The translations under genes and the position numbers were made by a program. This document shows, piece after piece, positions 57,936 to 64,000 of a DNA stretch of 64,000 nt. A model generated the notes under the pieces. That model worked only from the letters and a program-made list of their open reading frames with translations, made no database searches and was not told where the DNA came from. The stretch's first letter is position 1. Each line of letters begins with the position of its first letter. The stretch is from Zingiber officinale (lineage: Eukaryota > Streptophyta > Magnoliopsida > Zingiberales > Zingiberaceae). The stretch lies in contig NC_055991.1 in assembly GCF_018446385.1 (NCBI RefSeq), positions 104,515,712 to 104,579,711 on the forward strand, read 5' to 3'.

Positions 57936-57994
57936 ATCTTAATCATTGTACCGTTCTGAAAGGACAGACACTAGACCTATCCGAGAACCTTAAT

Positions 57995-60124
57995 TAAGTC
58001 AACAAGCTAGGGCTAGGTACCAGGTACCGATAGTTCGACAAGCCAAAATCATAATTGTTAATGACGAACCGGTTAAGATTCCGACTCAAAACAAAATTAT
58101 GAATCTATTGACGATTTACCGTTGTTTAAAAAGAAAAAAAAATAGATGTTGAACTTAATTGACTAAGGGGAAGAGAAGACTTTGATATATTGTTCCATGA
58201 TTATTTGTTGGGGTGTGTAATCATGGGATATTCGTGCTTCCTGATTTATTCTAACGGTCGGTAGAAAATTTTTATGAACCAGACCGGTCACCCCAAGTTT
58301 AGTATTACTTGGTTCATCAATTTTTTTTCAATGGTTATTTGTTGCCCCACGAGTTAACATAGTTGAATCATATGGGTAGTTGCTCTAATATGTCTTAGGG
58401 TCAATTCTTAGTGGATATAAAACATCTCATTGGGTGTTCGGCCTCCCTCATGCAAAGGGTCATTATGCTAGAGTAAATATCCTCCGTGATTTACTTGTAT
58501 CTAGTCGGGAGGGAGGGAGGGGATGATGATACTAGGTTGCTTGGGGTGAGTGTTATTACCTTTTGCTCCAATGATTATTTGTAAAATTGTCCTCGGGCAA
58601 TGATGTAATAACATGACATCTTTTCATTTTCTCATGTATTTAAGGATCAAGTCCTAACTTGACGAATTAATAGATAAATTTTTCTTAATATGTGTTGACC
58701 TAAGAACGTTAGATTGATGGATTACCTGCTACGAGCACTTCTCGATTTACCCAACTAACCGATGGAAAATTTCTATGAGATCAAACTAATTACTATAAAA
58801 ATTAATCGACGTAAGTTATACCTAGTACCAACTAAAAAACAAAAGTTAGATGTAACATTATTTTATGGTATATTACAAAACTTATTAACAACCCTTTGTA
58901 GACCTGCCTATAGGCCTATTATATTAGGGGTCAAATCATAATTTTCTTTTATATATGTTTAAAATTTTTTTTGTTGGTGTTAGAACTAGACTCGAGTCTT
59001 GCTAATGAGAACGGAATATCCTATCCAATTAAACTATAACTATTAATATTTTTCATGTATTAATAATATATTTAATAATTAATTAATACTTTACTTTTGT
59101 TATATTATTATTCTTAATAATGGGAAGAAGAGTAAGCGATGCACTTATTCTTTGTTTGCTAATTTATAAATTATTTATCTGTAAATGCTTTCATGAGTTA
59201 ATTAATTATTTAATAATTAATTAATAATTTTTTTATTATATAATTTTTCTTAATAACTATATTTGTCTAACAAATAATTTTATGAATATACGATTTTAAT
59301 TCTTTTAATATAATAATATTGACCGTAATGAACGGAGTTATAAATCAATGATTTCAAACCGTAAATCATAACTTTTTTTTAGATAATTAAGATTAAGAGT
59401 CAGACCGATAATTTTAAACCATCAAATCAAATTGTCAATTCTGAATCACGATGGGATCTAATCCTTTATAGCAATAGGTTAAAAAAGGTTTTCTTAAAAT
59501 TAGTTCGACTTTAAAATTCATATGAATAAACATCTCCCCTTCATTTGATCAGTCCCAAAAGGATTTTATACTAATATTACTTTTTACTCATTCTTCTATT
59601 CTACTCTGGTAGATAATTAAAAAATTTATTCTAATTTAATATTCTTTGTTCTATTTTATAATAGTCTTTATCTGATGTCAGCTAACAAACATACAAAGAG
59701 ATAAATGAATAGGGCCTTAATAATTAATATCACATCATAACACTTATTTTTCAAACCACACAAGGTGCTGAGAGTATTATTATCAATTGTCCATTGCATA
59801 GGAATTCATACCGCAACCAAGTCATTTCTTTTATGAACAAGGTTAAATATAATTTCAATTGCGCTTGTTTAAACAAATTTGATATCCTTTTTCATTATAA
59901 ACGGTTCGATATTGCCAATCTCATAATAAGATACAAACGGCCCTGAGAAAAATCAAACATCCAACTTAAATATTCTACGCCCAGCTGAAACTTTGATCAG
60001 AGGACCTAGCAAACAATCGTATGGATACTGTGAGACAACAATCAAGTGGTGACACAAAATGCGAATGCAATATCTGGCACACAAGCGAAAATAATTATGA
60101 GTTGAAAAAAAAAAAAAATGGCTG
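57995..60124. other. AT-rich intergenic stretch, copy 2
   Basis: Repeat of 46200-48294 with small extra segments near 58858, 59010 and 59233. No genes seen. Confidence 0.6.
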
Positions 60125-61063
60125 CTACTCGGTCGGCTTCTGCTCGTCGTCGGAGTCCTTTAGGTGTTCGAAGAAATTCCCCAGATGCCAGAGATCGTTC
60201 TCGTGCCAACTGCCACGGTTGGCGGTGGCCCTCCACTGCTGGTCGGCGATCATCTCCGGCGACAGCCCCCATTGCCTGAGTTCCTCCTCGGAGTGGTGGA
60301 GGGCGAAGGTATAGTCGCGGCCGCTGGGACCGAGCTGCATGACTCTGATGTCGCAGTTTTCGGGGTTGTTCAGCAGCTCGAACTGCTCCACCGTCCACTT
60401 GAACCACTTCATCAGGAACACCCGCGAGGTCAAGCCGTGCGACACGATCACGAAGCTCACCTCCGCCTTCTCGTCCTGCTCCACCCTCCCCATGTCGATG
60501 TCCCTCCACAGCGACTCCATGAAACCTGTTTCCCGTTGTTTGCGTCATTTAATTCTGTGACCGGAGGATTGAATTCATGGAGGAGAATGTAACATCTTAC
60601 TGGCAACGCGGTCGAAGACGTCGGCGGCGGACTCGCCTTCGGGGAAGCGGAAGAAGAAGCGGCCGAAGCGCTCCCTCGCCTCCTTGATGGCCTTCATCCG
60701 CTCCTCCACCTGGAAGTTTCCGAAGTCCTGCTCCCTGATCCGGCACTCTTCGCGGACGCCGACGATGCGGTTGCGCGGGAAGGCGCGGCCCAGCTCCCGC
60801 AGCGTCGCCCGCGTCCGTTCGTACGGCGACACGTAAAAGTACACCTTCCAGTTCTCCCCGTCCTCCGACGACAGCAGCTGCCGGATGCACTCGCCGGCGG
60901 CGCGGGCCTGCTCGGCGCCCTGCGGAGTAAGCGGGACCTTGTGGTCGGGCGTGGTCGAGTACGCCGCCGTGTCAAGGTTCCCCTGGCTCTCGCCGTGCCG
61001 CACCAGGATGATCCGCTTCGGGAGGCAGCGGCGGTGGACGTGGCTCCTCTCTTCTCTGTTCAT
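60125..61063 (-). CDS. Phosphoglycerate-mutase-like protein of the AT74 type, copy 2
   Basis: Exons 61063-60601 and 60525-60125 on the minus strand repeat 48295-49233 exactly in protein sequence (287 residues), with the same intron and TATA box. It has the LVRHGESQGN and VIVSHGLTSR catalytic blocks and the FPEGES loop. It is preceded by an equally duplicated upstream region of about 2 kb, so both copies should be driven by the same signals and gene dose may be doubled. Function is as for copy 1. Absence of any coding change argues that the duplication is very recent or an assembly effect. Confidence 0.9.
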
Positions 61064-61117
61064 GGGCTCCGACGATGACTTTCTCCGATGTCTTTGGCCG
61101 ACAATTCAACAAGCGCG

Positions 61118-61124
61118 TTTATAG
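61118..61124 (-). promoter_or_regulatory. TATA box of the AT74-like gene, copy 2
   Basis: CTATAAACGC on the minus strand at the same distance from the start codon as in copy 1. Confidence 0.65.
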
Positions 61125-63111
61125 AGGACGGAGTCGTCCATTTTTCCTTGCCTTGCAAGACTCGGTCATCAAAGTTAAGCCCATGCTTGGTGCGCAATAA
61201 GATTCCAGAATCCTGTCAGCAATGACTGTTCAACAAAAGGAGGAGGAGTTAGCTGGAGCTCAATAACTGCAAAAGATTGCCAGAAATTCTCCAAAAGCTA
61301 TCCATTTTTTATTCTCGACGCTCATTCAAGCTCACAACTAATTTTGTTAGAGAGCACAAGTTAGTCACGCAAAGTAGGGGAGGCAGGCATCAAGTTGGCA
61401 GGGATGCCAAATTGGAAATCTTTAATACGTCCGTAAGAAAAGAAAAGATTGTCAGATTTCAGTTCAGATAAGGATGGATAGATTTGGTAAAGAAATTCGC
61501 GTGATCGTTTCAGAAATCCTTTGATGGCGTGAACACTAAACATGAGTGATTAACATGAGTCTTCATTCCTCCATTGAGCTCTATGCAAGACATAAATATG
61601 AAAAGATATCCATGGAGTAAATTAACATGTATAATTGGGTTGCAGTACACATCTTATCCGTGAGTGATTAACCCACATGCGAGTGAGTCTGTAGGAAGGT
61701 AGACAAGATTCAATTAACAAGCATGAATGAAGAACATTGTCAGGTAGGGAATGGGTCCTTTGTAAGTTTCTTAAAATCAACATTGTAAGGAACAATTGGT
61801 TTATAGATAGTAGAAGAAGGCTCCAAGGAACATTGATTTTATAATTACAAAGGTTCAGCTAAGATCAAGGTCCCCTTTCAACAGAGGCCTAACTTACTAG
61901 ATGGGGAATAGAGAGACAGACTATGCCCCCTTTCAACAAGGAAATGGAGAGTAACCATTTCCAGATAAATTATAACGCAAGGGATGGATGAAACTAGTGC
62001 AAATTCAGAAGCTACAATTGTTTCTGATGATTTCTGGAAACTGGAATACAACTCACTGGACAAGACTCAGAATAACATGTTGCCATGTTTTGGTCCAAAG
62101 AGAGATGTAAGTTAGAACACACTTTACCGCATTAACTCAGGATGTTACATATGTAACGCAATTTTGCTTTTGACATAGAGACAGACTAGGACTTAGAAAG
62201 GCCTTTGTCTTGATAACCCTAAGCATCAATGAATCAGAATAGCAATATTTTGCTTTTCGAAAAGTAGAATACCTTGACATTCTTTAAGGTAAATGACTAG
62301 TTTATGATAGTTATGAAAATTAACTTCAAAAATAAAAACTAAAACACACACAACATATCCTTTATGAAATCACAACTTACGACTCTAGATCTAGTAAAGC
62401 AGATTCCTCGTCCAGGCAGGACCAAGAGTAAGATATCAAAAGAATGCCAATTCTACTTCATTAGCAGAGAACCAGATCAAGTTGGTGTTGCAAGAATATA
62501 GAGATTGCACTAGTATTCGGATTTTCATTATTCGAAGTGGGTTGTATTTATACGTTCAAGGACTTGAGCAACCCCTGATTATAACATTGACATGCAGACA
62601 CTTTAAAACAAAATAAACTTAATTACCAAGTCAGGAAGAAATGGATAGGTTATCCTGGAACAAAAATGAAAAGAAGAAATTGATATCGTCCAATATCTGC
62701 AACAAAGCTATCATGTCTAAAGGCATCATTTAGTAGATTGTTTTCTAGTGAAGGTACTAAGTTGTGAATGATCAAACAGCTGCAAATTGAGACGGATCTA
62801 AATGAACATAATGAAACTATATTGAGCCTTATAATAGCATCCTTGAATGAAATGTATGGATTAGTCTAACAACATGTTGTCCATGTTGAGGTCGGATATT
62901 TCGATTGTTTAATCTCTCTATTAAAACAAAAAACACTATACAAAAGTGGTTGTAACTGTATAAACCAGACTATTGTTTAAACACTGCTGCAGTTGACCAT
63001 CTACCTAAAATAAGTTACCTAGTCTCAGCATTCTGTACCATTTTAAGGGACAGGGAATAAAATTCAAATAAGAATAAAATTCATAGATAGTTTGTAGGAT
63101 TTTAGTAACTA
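61125..63111. other. Upstream and intergenic sequence of the AT74-like gene, copy 2
   Basis: Collinear with 49295-51280. One extra T in a T run near 61310 is visible. No gene recognised. Confidence 0.5.
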
Positions 63112-63697
63112 ATGCCAATGATATCATTCATTAATTTTTGGATTAAAACAAATTATATAATTTAATTCCATATCTCTATTTAAAGTTCCACATAATGTGT
63201 GAGGTTAAAAACCCGTTCACTCGCCCCCAGGACGTAGCATTGGGCGCATAGCATCTCTAACATAATGGCCAAGAGTTGATTTTCAATAATTGACGACCTA
63301 GGGTTTACCCCACCATGCGTCTGACGCCTATGTACTTGCATGTATCTCTCTCCATATCCGTGAGGCCGGCACTAGGAGGGTCGTTAATATAACGGATCTA
63401 CATAATGCCAATGATATCATTCATTAATTTTTGGATTAAAACAAATTATATAATTTAATTCCATATCTCCATTTAAAGTTCCACATAATGTGTGAGGTTA
63501 AAAACCCGTTCACTCGCCCCCAGGACGTAGCATTGGGCGCATAGCATCTCTAACATAATGGCCAAGAGTTGATTTTCAATAATTGACGACCTAGGGTTTA
63601 CCCCACCATGCGTCTGACGCCTATGTACTTGCATATATCTCTCTCCATATCCGTGAGGCCGGCACTAGGAGGGTCGTTAATATAACGGATCTACATT
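63112..63697. repeat. 293-bp tandem repeat, two units, at the end of duplication copy 2
   Basis: Units start at 63112 and 63405 with the same sequence as at 51281 and 51573. No third partial unit is present; the sequence runs into unique TTTTTTAAAAACC. Confidence 0.9.
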
Positions 63698-64000
63698 TTT
63701 TTAAAAACCATTCACTCTACTATGCAAGGACCATTTCCCAATATACTCATAACGTGTTAATGAATATAAGTAATTAACATAGGCCTAAATCTCATATCAC
63801 ATGTTTGGCTTAGAGTTTTCATCATTATCACTTTCACTACTTGGATATAAGTAATTAACATTATTATACTCTGAACGTTCTCAACATTGTTTATATTTAC
63901 TTTTGGGACTATATATTTTCATTTTCTTTTAAAGGTTTTATATATTAGTTTATTTGTTATGGAATGGTTATCACTGAAAAAAGCTCAAAATGAACAACAA
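63698..64000. other. Unique right flank
   Basis: AT-rich sequence not repeated elsewhere in the window. No feature recognised. Confidence 0.5.

Larger units (their letters stand above)
51922..63696 (+). repeat. Second copy of the 11.8-kb direct duplication
   Basis: Starts CAAACTACAAAATTTTGG, equal to 40128, and stays collinear to GGATCTACAT at 63696. Right of that the sequence is unique. The high identity implies a very recent duplication or two haplotypes placed in series by an assembler. Confidence 0.95.

Overview
The window is nuclear DNA from a flowering plant with a repeat-rich genome. It has intron-containing host genes with GT-AG splice sites, Ty1/copia elements of the Sirevirus type, a Ty3/gypsy chromovirus of the Tekay/Del type, and plant hAT-like and PIF/Harbinger-like miniature elements. 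The species cannot be fixed from the sequence; a monocot is plausible but unproven.

Left part (1-29,422): a nest of LTR retrotransposons. An older minus-strand Sirevirus-like copia element (Copia-1) sits in the 5' flank of a gene unit. Two younger elements lie inside its pol region: a second minus-strand Sirevirus-like element (Copia-2, 6335-17548, target duplication CTTGT) and a plus-strand chromovirus (Gypsy-1, 18682-28386, target duplication GTTGA). Both copias carry an accessory ORF region beyond pol and repeated polypurine tracts. All three elements, although two are copia and one is gypsy, carry arrays of short perfect palindromes built on GATC with a free 4-base centre. This shared module is the most unusual signal in the window.

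Middle (29,423-36,964): a single-exon gene for the plant Integrator subunit 3 homologue lies in the remains of a tandem array with a 2,909-bp period. Three copies of its flanking/5' region are visible, but only one has its coding region. The third copy is cut by a fragment of a gypsy LTR related to Gypsy-1, and a decayed copia reverse transcriptase remnant follows.

Right part (36,965-64,000): the last eight exons of a plant succinate-semialdehyde dehydrogenase (SSADH) gene on the plus strand, followed by an intact two-exon minus-strand gene for an AT74-type phosphoglycerate-mutase-like protein. A block of about 11.8 kb (40128-51921), holding the last five SSADH exons and the AT74-like gene, is repeated directly at 51922-63696 with very few differences. 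The second copy repeats both AT74-like coding exons unchanged and a headless SSADH tail. The block also holds two miniature DNA transposons and a LINE relic, and ends in tandem 293-bp repeats.

The host genes are unrelated in pathway: Integrator (RNA processing), SSADH (mitochondrial GABA shunt), and a histidine-phosphatase-fold protein of unclear substrate. Their proximity gives no sign of functional linkage.
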